From: Clostridium beijerinckii
GTDB lineage: Bacteria > Bacillota > Clostridia > Clostridiales > Clostridiaceae
DNA: 64,000 bases
Assembly (NCBI RefSeq): GCF_036699995.1
Contig: NZ_CP144906.1
Location: 2,743,001-2,807,000, forward strand
Reading direction: 5' to 3'
Under the pieces are notes generated by a model, which worked only from the letters and a program-made list of their open reading frames with translations, was not told the DNA's origin and did no database searches. The position numbers and the translations under genes were made by a program. Positions 53,461 to 61,883 of this stretch are shown here, piece by piece (positions within the stretch are counted from its first letter, which is position 1; the number at the start of each line of letters is the position of its first letter).

Positions 53461-54837
53461 ATGGTTATAGTGGAAGTAATAAATTTAAAAGTAGAAGAAT
53501 TGATTGGAATGGATTTTAAGTGTGAATGTGGGAAAAGGCATAGTGTAGAAATTAATTCTGTAAAAATAGGAAGTAATATAATAGAACAACTTCCAGAATT
53601 CCTTAAAGAGTTTAAGAATAAAAAAATATTAATTGTACAAGATGTACACACATATGATGTAGCTGGAAAAAGAGTTGAAGAAACATTAAATAACGATTTT
53701 TTATTAAAGAAATATGTATTTCCACAGGAACACTTATTACCTGATGTATATGCTCTTGGAAGAGTTTTAATAGAAATAGAAGATGATACAGAACTTATAC
53801 TTGGTGTAGGTTCAGGTGTTATAAATGATATCTGCAGGTATGTGGCTTACAGAGCACATGTGCCTTATGCCATAGTATGTACTGCACCATCCATGGATGG
53901 CTATGCATCTGTGGTATCGCCTTTAATTACAGATGGATTCAAAGAATCTCATAAAGCAGCTTATGCTTATGGAATATATGCGGATATTGATATTATGAAG
54001 AATGCTCCAATGTATTTACTTTGTTCAGGACTTGGGGACGTATTAGGTAAATATACTGCTCTTGCAGACTGGTCAATTACAAACCTCTTAACAGGAGAAT
54101 ATTATTGTAAGACTATTGCAGATATGGTTCAAGCTGCAGTAGATAATTGCGTTGCTGCTGCACCAAGGATTCCAGAAAGGAATCATGAAGTAGTAAAAAA
54201 TATAACAGATGCACTAGTCTTGTCTGGAATAACTATAGGAATGTCAGGTTCTTCAAGACCTGCATCAGGTTCTGAGCATCATATTGCTCATGGCTGGGAA
54301 ATAATGTTTCATACAAGAAATAGTGAAGAAAAATGGGTACATGGAAACTTTGTTGGAGTAGGTACGGTTGTAATGTCTATGTTATTTGAAGCATTAAATG
54401 ATATAGATATAAAAAGTGTTATGGCTAAGAAAAGCTTCAGATACTACGATATGAATAAATGGAGACAAAATATTGAAAGCGTATTTGGTAAAGTGGCAGG
54501 TAATGTAATTAATTATAAAAAGGATGCAATTGAATTAGATCCTGATAAGAGACAAGAAAATGCAGAAAAGATAGCAGCAAACTGGAAGGAAATTCTTGAT
54601 ATTGGATATACTATAGTGCCAAGTTCTGAGAACGTAAAAAAAATACTACAGGACAGTGGATGTGTATGGCATCCTGAAGAACTTGGAATAGACAAGGATT
54701 TATTTATTAAGACTTTTATTGCTGCAAAGGACATAAGAACAAGATATGGCGTTGTGCATTTAATTGATGATCTTGGATTAACAGAAGAAATTGCTAATTT
54801 AATTGCTGATAAATTATATAAGTCCAGTAATATATAA
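53461..54837 (+). CDS. araM: sn-Glycerol-1-phosphate dehydrogenase-like protein (AraM/EgsA family)
   Basis: A 458-residue member of the iron-alcohol/glycerol dehydrogenase superfamily. The NAD-binding loop is LGVGSGVINDICRYVA. A TAPSMDGYAS block follows. Metal ligands are likely D193 (GLGDVLGKY), H273 or H274 (GSEHHIAHGWE) and H294 (WVHGNF). B. subtilis AraM interconverts sn-glycerol-1-phosphate and dihydroxyacetone phosphate with Ni. Activity on a related polyol phosphate is possible. The frame is open from 53437. ATG 53461, 6 nt after CAAGGAA, is favoured, and ATG 53458 or GTG 53470 are alternatives. It follows the structured RNA and precedes a HAD gene by 31 bp, as the araL-araM pair occurs in B. 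subtilis. Confidence 0.88.
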   Translation: MVIVEVINLKVEELIGMDFKCECGKRHSVEINSVKIGSNIIEQLPEFLKEFKNKKILIVQDVHTYDVAGKRVEETLNNDFLLKKYVFPQEHLLPDVYALGRVLIEIEDDTELILGVGSGVINDICRYVAYRAHVPYAIVCTAPSMDGYASVVSPLITDGFKESHKAAYAYGIYADIDIMKNAPMYLLCSGLGDVLGKYTALADWSITNLLTGEYYCKTIADMVQAAVDNCVAAAPRIPERNHEVVKNITDALVLSGITIGMSGSSRPASGSEHHIAHGWEIMFHTRNSEEKWVHGNFVGVGTVVMSMLFEALNDIDIKSVMAKKSFRYYDMNKWRQNIESVFGKVAGNVINYKKDAIELDPDKRQENAEKIAANWKEILDIGYTIVPSSENVKKILQDSGCVWHPEELGIDKDLFIKTFIAAKDIRTRYGVVHLIDDLGLTEEIANLIADKLYKSSNI

Positions 54838-54868
54838 GACAACTATATGTTTTAATGTGGAGGTAAAA

Positions 54869-55684
54869 ATGAATGAGTTAAAAGATATTAAATGTTTTTT
54901 ATTAGATATGGACGGGACTTTCTATCTTGGAAATACAATTATTGATGGAGCTTTAGACTTTCTAGACATTTTAAAAAGTCAACAAAAGAAATTTATATTC
55001 TTAACAAATAACTCTTCGAAAAACAAATCAACGTATAAGCAAAAGCTTTCAGCACTTGGTTGCTATGTTGATGAAGAACAAATTTACACATCCGGTGAAG
55101 CAACCATATGGTATATGAAGAAAAACTGCATAGGTAACAAGATATATCTCATGGGTACAGAACCACTTATGACAGAGTTTGAAAGGGCAGGTTTTATATT
55201 AGTTAAGGACAAAAATGACAAACCAGATTATGTAGTTCTTGGGTTTGACACTACACTAACTTATGAAAAAATATGGACAGCTTGTGATTATCTAAGAGAT
55301 GGAGTACCATTTATAGCTACTCATCCAGATTTTAATTGTCCAATTGAAGATAGCAAATATATGCCTGATACTGGCTCTATGATAAGAATGTTTGAAGCAT
55401 CTACAGGTATTTCTCCTGTGGTTATAGGTAAACCATATGGATATATAGTAGAAGCTATCATTGAAAAGTATGGCCTTAAAAAAGAAGAAGTGGCAATTGT
55501 AGGAGACAGGCTTTACACTGACATTAAAACTGGAGTTAATGCAGGAATAACTAGCATTCTTGTATTAAGTGGCGAGACATCAGAAGCTATGTATAAAGAA
55601 TCTGACATAACTGCAGATTATGTATTCTCATCAATTAAATATATTGGTGAAGAGTTGATGCGATTTTATGAAAGCTTTATTTAA
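54869..55684 (+). CDS. HAD-IIA family phosphatase (NagD/AraL-like)
   Basis: A 271-residue HAD-IIA enzyme. Motif I is LLDMDGTFYLGN. Motif II is FLTNNSSKNKSTY. The C-terminal signature is GKPYGYIVEAII followed by IVGDRLYTDIKTGVNAG. Relatives (NagD, AraL, glycerol-phosphate phosphatase) hydrolyse small sugar or polyol phosphates, and B. subtilis AraL is thought to detoxify excess sugar phosphates. ATG 54869 with GGAGG 5 nt upstream is preferred over the upstream open frame from 54803, which overlaps araM. It probably clears phosphorylated intermediates made by the PTS and dehydrogenases of this operon. Confidence 0.88.
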   Translation: MNELKDIKCFLLDMDGTFYLGNTIIDGALDFLDILKSQQKKFIFLTNNSSKNKSTYKQKLSALGCYVDEEQIYTSGEATIWYMKKNCIGNKIYLMGTEPLMTEFERAGFILVKDKNDKPDYVVLGFDTTLTYEKIWTACDYLRDGVPFIATHPDFNCPIEDSKYMPDTGSMIRMFEASTGISPVVIGKPYGYIVEAIIEKYGLKKEEVAIVGDRLYTDIKTGVNAGITSILVLSGETSEAMYKESDITADYVFSSIKYIGEELMRFYESFI

Positions 55685-55847
55685 GTCCTGGATGATTATA
55701 AGAATTTTATCTAGCCATTGTATGTTTAGAAGAACTTATTTAGCAGCTGTATGTTAAAAAGTATTGAAAATTCATGGAAAATAATTAAATTCTATGAGTT
55801 TTGAGAAATTAAAAAGAAGTTAATATTCAAAATTAGGAGGTAATGTT

Positions 55848-56894
55848 ATGAGCATTATAACAATTATTGGAGCAGGCCAAATGGCATCTGCACTAACTTT
55901 CCCAGCAACAGAAAATAATAATAAGATAAGACTTGTGGGTACACCATTAGATAGAGAAATCATAAATACTGCGAAGGCTACAGGTTTTCATTCGACATTA
56001 AAACGTCAATTACCTGAAACAGGAATTGAATACTATCAAATTGAAGATGTAAATGAAGCAATAGATGGAGCAGAGCTTATTATTTGTGGAGTCAGCAGCT
56101 TTGGTGTTGACTGGTTTGCAGACAATATATTACCTATTATACCAGAAGAGATTCCTATTCTTTCAATAACAAAGGGAATGATTACTGAAGAGGATGGCAA
56201 AATGATAAATTATCCTAACTACTTTTTAAGTAAACTTCCGTCTAATAAGAAACTTTCTATTAGCGCTGTAGGTGGACCATGTACTAGTTATGAACTTGCC
56301 GATAAAGATAATTCTGAAGTCGTATTTTGTGGTGATAACATAAACTTACTTAGAAAGTTTAAGAGTTTATTTGAAACTTCATACTATCATATTAGCTTAT
56401 CTACAGATATTATAGGTGTTGAATGTGCTGTAGCGCTAAAGAATGCTTATGCTTTAGGCGTATCACTAGCTATTGGATTAGCTATTGGAGCTGATGGATC
56501 TGGAAAGGAACATTACAATTCTCAGGCTGCACTTTTTGGACAAAGCATAAAGGAAGCTAAACGCCTTTTGGAAATAGTCGGAGGAGGAGAAGAAAACATT
56601 ATATATTTTGGCGGCGACTTATATGTAACTGTATTTGGTGGACGTACACGTAGAATAGGAACTTTATTAGGACAAGGATTTTCATTTAAGGAAGCTATGG
56701 AACAATTAAAAGGAGTTACATTAGAATCAGTAGTTATTGCTACTCGTGCTGCGAAATACGTACGTTGCTTAGCAGAAAAAGGAGTAGTTAAACTTAGTGA
56801 TTTTCCAATGATAACTCATATTGATGAGATTATAAATTCAGATGGCAAGGTTAATATTCCATGGAAAGCATTCGAGTCTGAAAAAATACTATAA
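55848..56894 (+). CDS. GpsA-like NAD(P)-dependent glycerol-3-phosphate dehydrogenase
   Basis: A 348-residue protein with an N-terminal Rossmann fold (IIGAGQMASALTFP) and GpsA landmarks: SITKGMITEEDG, the phosphate-binding GGPCTSYELA and the helical ECAVALKNAYALGVSLAIGL. GpsA makes sn-glycerol-3-phosphate from dihydroxyacetone phosphate for lipids. Sequence divergence from housekeeping GpsA (GPSFAxE replaced by GPCTSYE) and its place in a catabolic PTS operon suggest another polyol phosphate or the reverse reaction. GGAGGTAATGTT precedes the ATG. It is the last gene before a strong terminator. Confidence 0.83.
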   Translation: MSIITIIGAGQMASALTFPATENNNKIRLVGTPLDREIINTAKATGFHSTLKRQLPETGIEYYQIEDVNEAIDGAELIICGVSSFGVDWFADNILPIIPEEIPILSITKGMITEEDGKMINYPNYFLSKLPSNKKLSISAVGGPCTSYELADKDNSEVVFCGDNINLLRKFKSLFETSYYHISLSTDIIGVECAVALKNAYALGVSLAIGLAIGADGSGKEHYNSQAALFGQSIKEAKRLLEIVGGGEENIIYFGGDLYVTVFGGRTRRIGTLLGQGFSFKEAMEQLKGVTLESVVIATRAAKYVRCLAEKGVVKLSDFPMITHIDEIINSDGKVNIPWKAFESEKIL

Positions 56895-57016
56895 TTTATC
56901 ATTAACTAGCTGAAAATTTGGAATGTAAAGTTTAATAACTTTAATTAAAATTCTAAAGTTAAATTACCATGATTATAAAATGAACGTGTGGTAAATATTA
57001 TTGATATGATATTTTG

Positions 57017-57054
57017 AGTACAGTACTAGATTTAAACTTAGTGCTGTACTTTTC
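57017..57054 (+). terminator. Terminator of the PTS-dehydrogenase operon
   Basis: AGTACAGTACTA (57017-57028) pairs with TAGTGCTGTACT (57039-57050), with one G-T pair, and runs into TTTT. Confidence 0.85.
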
Positions 57055-57196
57055 ATAAGCTTCTTTTACAGTATATGATATAATCATTAAAAGATAAGAA
57101 AAATAAATTCATTATGTTTTCTATTTTTATAAAATTGTTATTCCAGTTAAAGAGAGTTAGTGTTATAATTACATAAGAAAATTGTGTAAAAAAGTG

Positions 57197-57231
57197 AATT
57201 AATATACATGTATGTATATTAATTTCTTTTT
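57197..57231 (+). terminator. Orphan intrinsic terminator
   Basis: AATTAATATACA and TGTATATTAATT form a 12-bp perfect palindrome followed by TCTTTTT. No gene ends nearby, which points to a short RNA or leader transcript. Confidence 0.7.
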
Positions 57232-57638
57232 GTTTACTATATTTCATAGTAACTCATAAAATTTTATTTCGTTAGAATCAAAATTCCATTTAATTTAAGA
57301 TAAGTTTCTATGTTAATAACGCTAATACATATTTAATATTACCAATACATAAAGTTTTTTTATTAGTAAAGTTGGGAAGAAGTTTATTTTAATGAGTATA
57401 TATTATTTAATCACTTTTTATGAAAAGGCATACATTTATGATGTATTTATTTGCATACTTCAAAAAAGTGTTCTTAATAGAGCCTAAACATTTATTTCTA
57501 AAGACATAATATCTATATATGATATTTTTAGAGTATATGAATTTTTAGAACTTATGCATATCTTTAATTTTATAGATGGTGAGATGGTATTCGATATAGT
57601 TTGAGTTACTGATTTTCTTTTTCAGGGGGTAGCAATAT

Positions 57639-59081
57639 ATGTTTCAATGCGAATGCGAGCAAGAAGCAAGTTATATTATAGAATCAAAAAAGAAATGTCT
57701 TGAGTTAGGGTTGGACTCTAATAATCCTAAAATGCCTAAAAATATTATGTCTGAATTAGAATTAGGGAAAAAAAGAGATGCTTATGACGAAATTCTAGAA
57801 GTTGTCAAATTTTTCAGTAATAAAATGATAAAATTGTTAGAAGGTACACCTGTATTAATAACAATTACGGATGAAGATGGATATTTGCTAGATGTTCTTG
57901 GAGATAAATCTATTAGCGAAACAATGTCTGAATTTGGAGTTAAACCAGGTATACAATTTCGAGAAGAGGAAATGGGTACAAATGTAGTTAGTTTAACACT
58001 TAAGCAGAATCACCCAATACAACTAATAGGAAGCAATCACTATCATAAATGTTTTCAAGACTGCGCATGTTATGGAGTTCCATTTCATTATTCAGATGAT
58101 GGTAATTTATTGGGAAGTATATGTATTATGACTGCGATTATACTTCATAATCCATTTTTTTTAATGACATTAACTACTGTAGTTGATGCAATAGAGCGTG
58201 AACTATTGCTAAGAAAGCAAAATCGAAAGATAACTGAACAAAAAGAATTGTTGTATGAATCAGAAAAGAGACAAAGAGAGTTTCTTGAAAAAGATTTAGC
58301 AATGAAGGATGAATTTATAACTTTAATTACACATGAATTTAAAACGCCAATAAATGTTATTTATTCAGCTATACAATTGATTGAACATGTGTATATTAGT
58401 GAAATTCCTGAATCAGTGAATAAACTTATTGGAAGTATAAAACGTAATACATTTAGACAATTGAGACTTGTGAATAATTTACTAGACATTACAAAATTAA
58501 AATCGGATCAGTTTAAATTAAATTTGAAATATTTAGATATTGTATCTTTAACAAGATTAATTACAGAATCAATAAAAGTTTATGCGGATCAAAAGAGAAT
58601 TAATCTTTATTTTAAAACTAATGTTAACAATAAAAATATTTCAATAGATGATGAAAAATATGAACGTATAATCTTAAATTTATTATCAAACGCTATAAAA
58701 TTTACACCGGAAGGAGGCTCAATAACTGTTGAGTTTAAAGAAAATATCAATAATAAAACAGTAGATATATCTGTAACTGATACGGGGGTTGGTATACCAA
58801 AAGAGAAACATAAAGTGATATTCCATAGATTTGGACAAGTTGAAAATAATCTTTCGAGGTTAGCAGAAGGTAGTGGCATTGGATTAGCTCTTGTAAAGAT
58901 GTTAGTAATTATATTAGAAGGAGAAATAGAAGTTGAGAGTGAGGTTGGGTGTGGAAGTAAGTTTACCATAACTTTACCTATTAAAGAGGATATAGTTAAT
59001 GAAGAAAGTAAAATATCACAAAGATATGATAACAGGTTAATAAATGCCATTAATGTTGAATTTTCTGACATATATTTCTGA
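57639..59081 (+). CDS. Histidine kinase with AcoR/DhaR-like N-terminal sensor domain
   Basis: A 480-residue soluble-looking kinase without membrane helices. Residues about 10-185 resemble the GAF-containing sensor of sigma-54 activators such as AcoR and DhaR: KKCLELGLDSNNPKMP, ITITDEDGYLLDVLGD, REEEMGTNVVSLTL and HPIQLIGSNHYH, then a Cys pair in DCACYGVPFH. A coiled coil (190-225) leads to HisKA with H232 in ITHEFKTPINVIYSA and to the ATPase domain (NAIKFTPEGG, DTGVGIP, GSGIGLALVKML). No partner response regulator is adjacent. Cysteines C4, C6, C138, C142 and C144 hint at metal or redox sensing. Confidence 0.88.
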   Translation: MFQCECEQEASYIIESKKKCLELGLDSNNPKMPKNIMSELELGKKRDAYDEILEVVKFFSNKMIKLLEGTPVLITITDEDGYLLDVLGDKSISETMSEFGVKPGIQFREEEMGTNVVSLTLKQNHPIQLIGSNHYHKCFQDCACYGVPFHYSDDGNLLGSICIMTAIILHNPFFLMTLTTVVDAIERELLLRKQNRKITEQKELLYESEKRQREFLEKDLAMKDEFITLITHEFKTPINVIYSAIQLIEHVYISEIPESVNKLIGSIKRNTFRQLRLVNNLLDITKLKSDQFKLNLKYLDIVSLTRLITESIKVYADQKRINLYFKTNVNNKNISIDDEKYERIILNLLSNAIKFTPEGGSITVEFKENINNKTVDISVTDTGVGIPKEKHKVIFHRFGQVENNLSRLAEGSGIGLALVKMLVIILEGEIEVESEVGCGSKFTITLPIKEDIVNEESKISQRYDNRLINAINVEFSDIYF

Positions 59082-59161
59082 TAATATTTAGATATCATTT
59101 CATTTTTGATTATGAATATAAAAATTAGAAAAAGTATAAACTAAAAATGAGGTGAGAAAAA

Positions 59162-59290
59162 ATGACAAACTATAAATTTATTACAAATAATGATGAAAAT
59201 GATTCAACAAATACAACAAATACATCTATGCCAGCAAAAAATAGGAAAAGACATAAACCTGTAAGAGGGATTCCTAGAACTGGAGTATAA
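59162..59290 (+). CDS. Small basic hypothetical protein, 42 residues
   Basis: AATGAGGTGAGAAAAA precedes an ATG opening 42 codons: MTNYKFITNNDENDSTNTTN, then a basic tail (KNRKRHKPVRGIPRTGV). It is polar and probably disordered. A perfect terminator follows at 59319-59366, so this is a self-contained transcription unit after the kinase gene. The product is not recognised. Confidence 0.65.
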   Translation: MTNYKFITNNDENDSTNTTNTSMPAKNRKRHKPVRGIPRTGV

Positions 59291-59318
59291 TAAATGGCAA
59301 CTATAAGTTTGTAGAATC

Positions 59319-59366
59319 AAAAAAGTGCAGTACTAAAAAATATATTTTGGTACTGCACTTTTTAAG
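59319..59366 (+). terminator. Terminator of the 42-residue peptide gene
   Basis: A 14-bp stem, AAAAAGTGCAGTAC (59320-59333) / GTACTGCACTTTTT (59350-59363), with a T-tract. Confidence 0.92.
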
Positions 59367-59473
59367 TTTATATAATTATAATCTAATCACTTTAAATTAA
59401 GAATATTTTTTATATTAAAACACATGATAAATTTAAATATTATAACTTAACGAAAAAATATGGAGGATCGGTA

Positions 59474-60526
59474 ATGAGCATCTTAAAAAAAATAATAATA
59501 TTTATAATTTTAACTTTATTAATAATTACATCACTAGATACTTCAACAAAAAGTGTATATGCTATCCCCAATTTAAGTAAAAACACTCCTATTAAAATAG
59601 CAGTATTTTCAGATAACTCTAGCGCTATGTATATTTCTCTCCTTAAACAAAATTTAGAACGTATTGAAAAAGAAAATGAAGAAAAAGTCAAGTTTACGTT
59701 TTTTGATGCTAAAGACAATCAAGCTAAACAAAATGAAAGCATAGAGAAAGCTCTTTCGCAAGACTTTGATCTTTTTATTATAAGTATAATATCTCCAAAT
59801 TTAAAAGATGTAGAAAGTACTTTGCGCAAAATAATGGAAAAAGACATTCCTATAATTTTGAATCCTGATCCAGTACAAGAAATAATAAACTTTGTTAAAC
59901 CATATAAACGTTTTGTTGTTGTCGGCGCAGATTTTGAACAATCAGGTACAATGGAAGGGAGCATTCTTGTTAATGAATGGAGAGCTAATAAGCGGATAAT
60001 AGATAAAAATCAGGATGATGTATTGCAGTATATTATGCTAAAAGGTAGAATCGGAAGCCCTCTAACATCGTTAAGGACAAAATATTCAATTTTAGCGCTT
60101 AATGATGCTGGAATAAAAACAGAGGAACTTGCTTCTCCATCGTGTGAGTGGATGGAAGATTGTGCCCAAAGTGCTGTGGAGTCATTATTTCTTAAATATG
60201 GTGACAAAATTGAAGCAATAGTTTCAAATAATGATGCGATGGCAATAGGAGCGGTTGAAGCTTTGCAGAAATATGGATACAACAAAGGCGGTAAATCTAA
60301 AACAATTCCAGTTGTAGGCATCGACGGTATGCCGACTGCTAAAGATTTGATAAAAAAAGGGTTTATGTCGGGAACCGTTGTTGTAGAACCTAGCGATCTT
60401 GCTGAAGCTCTTTATTTTATCGGTATGAATTTGGCTTATGGTAAATCACCCATCGAAAACACTAAATATAAATTTGATGAAACTGGATTTAGAGTTCATT
60501 TAAAGTATAAGGAATTCATAAAATAG
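59474..60526 (+). CDS. Orphan MglB-like sugar-binding protein (paralogue 2)
   Basis: A 350-residue paralogue of the protein at 43720-44781. They share IVSNNDAMAIGA.EALQKYGYNK, IPVVGIDGMPTAKDLIKKG and the general MglB fold. The N-terminal hydrophobic segment (5-22) followed by SVYA gives a signal peptide or anchor without a lipobox cysteine. No transporter gene is nearby. AAAATATGGAGGATCGGTA precedes the ATG. Ligand is probably a hexose or related sugar by family, and a signalling or chemotaxis role is possible. Confidence 0.82.
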   Translation: MSILKKIIIFIILTLLIITSLDTSTKSVYAIPNLSKNTPIKIAVFSDNSSAMYISLLKQNLERIEKENEEKVKFTFFDAKDNQAKQNESIEKALSQDFDLFIISIISPNLKDVESTLRKIMEKDIPIILNPDPVQEIINFVKPYKRFVVVGADFEQSGTMEGSILVNEWRANKRIIDKNQDDVLQYIMLKGRIGSPLTSLRTKYSILALNDAGIKTEELASPSCEWMEDCAQSAVESLFLKYGDKIEAIVSNNDAMAIGAVEALQKYGYNKGGKSKTIPVVGIDGMPTAKDLIKKGFMSGTVVVEPSDLAEALYFIGMNLAYGKSPIENTKYKFDETGFRVHLKYKEFIK

Positions 60527-61205
60527 TTGAAGTAATGAGATTTTAATTAGGATTAAAATAATTAATGATGCGAAGTGCTGTGTGAAAGCTAAATAATTCA
60601 AGATTTTTGGCCTTTAAATAGAATTAATATTATATAAATATGGAATTAGGCAGCTGAAAATCATAAGATTTTAGCGAATTTAAATATAGAAAAGGTGTCA
60701 CATCTAATGCGATTCATAATCAAATTTAATTTCCATGAGACTATCACACAGCCAAAGTCTAGAAATATATATGTATACCTATATATTTCATATAAATATT
60801 TTCATTAGTACAATTTAGGACATGCATAGCTTGTAAAATTAAAAAAACAATATATATACGTTGCAATAATAAACTTACATTTAAAATTCTAGCAAGCCAA
60901 GTGCTCAATTAAAATAATAATGTAGAAATTAAATTGTAACATATATATTGATGTAATGAAGTTTATGATTAGCAAATCCAAATAGTATGTAAGATAACAT
61001 TATTGTATAAAAAATATAAATTTTAGAATTAGTAAAATATTTTTGTTGGAGAAATATGCTTATAGAATTAGCTGCAATAGTACATTTTAATTTAAATTTA
61101 GGAAATTAAAATTAAATTTATATTTTAATAGAAGAATTTAATGAATAATTATCATATTCTAATATATAATAAACAATCTAGATAAGAAAAAGGGGTGCAG
61201 CTAAA
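60527..61205. other. Long AT-rich intergenic region with a MITE-like relic
   Basis: 679 bases. A weak hairpin at 60651-60675 may end the binding-protein transcript, and the element at 60848-60950 is repeat-like. Nothing else is recognised. Confidence 0.4.
60848..60950. repeat. MITE-like element, diverged copy 3
   Basis: CAATATATATACGTTGCAAT (60848-60867) is an imperfect reverse complement of ATTGTAACATATATATTG (60933-60950). The ends match the 79-bp element at 47389-47467, but the interior is different or strongly diverged. Confidence 0.5.
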
Positions 61206-61505
61206 TTGACAAAAATATATGATGTTGTATTAAATGCTCCGTTTGGTAGTCAGCAGGGCAGAATTACTTTTGTAATAAATGGTGAATCTTTGACAGGAGT
61301 AATTGATGGAATGGGATTTAAAAGCAAATTTAATAACGGAAGAATTCATGGAAACAATTTTGAATTTTCTGGAGAAATAAAAATTCTATTGGCTAAGTTA
61401 AAATATTCTGCTAAAGGTATTTTAAATGGTAATCTATTGTCAGCATCTGTTGATACAAAATATGGAACATTCTCTGTAACAGGAAGTCTTATATCTCAAT
61501 CTTAA
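61206..61505 (+). CDS. Small beta-rich protein of unknown function
   Basis: A 99-residue protein with alternating hydrophobic residues and glycine turns (GSQQGRITFVINGESLTGVI, KFNNGRIHGNNFEFSGEI, GILNGNLLSASVDTKYG). This suggests an all-beta fold of about eight strands, possibly lipocalin- or jelly-roll-like. No signal peptide. The start is TTG 61206, about 9 nt after AAAAGGGG. I do not recall a named function, though similar short domains occur in clostridial oxidoreductase contexts. It appears monocistronic, with a hairpin at 61598-61631. Confidence 0.7.
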   Translation: MTKIYDVVLNAPFGSQQGRITFVINGESLTGVIDGMGFKSKFNNGRIHGNNFEFSGEIKILLAKLKYSAKGILNGNLLSASVDTKYGTFSVTGSLISQS

Positions 61506-61883
61506 CGTCAATTTAAACAAGATAAATATAAGAAATAATAAAAAAATTTGAAATACAAAAAGATAAAAAATAAGTTTAGATAATATAAATATTTGTTAGA
61601 CAGTAAATTTATTCAATTAGATTTACTGTCTATATTAATTATTAGGATAATTAGTAGAAGTTGAATTTATATTACATAAATAGTATCCGGCAATTATTTG
61701 AAAAGTGAAAAGTATTATTGCTGTGATTATTTACAAGAGTATAATAATTGAACATAAGCAGATAATAAAAAGGGTTATAATTATGTAAGTATGATACAAA
61801 TTAAGAGAAATACTTTCGGTTATATATCGTTTTTACTTATAAAATAAAAGAACTAAAAAACAAAAGAAGAAAGGAGAGATATA
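61506..61883. other. Intergenic region before selO
   Basis: 378 bases. A terminator-like hairpin AGACAGTAAAT (61598-61608) / ATTTACTGTCT (61621-61631) ends the preceding transcript. No other structure is seen. Confidence 0.5.

Larger units (their letters stand above)
56895..57638. other. Long intergenic region with two terminators and a possible short transcript
   Basis: 744 bases without a supportable protein gene. The operon terminator (57017-57054) is followed by a -10-like TATAAT at about 57159-57172 and a second perfect-palindrome terminator (57197-57231), then AT-rich sequence up to the kinase gene. Confidence 0.45.

Noticed and set aside
57053..57247. 64-codon frame on the minus strand
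   Set aside because: It runs through the orphan terminator palindrome, with no ribosome binding site and AT-biased composition.
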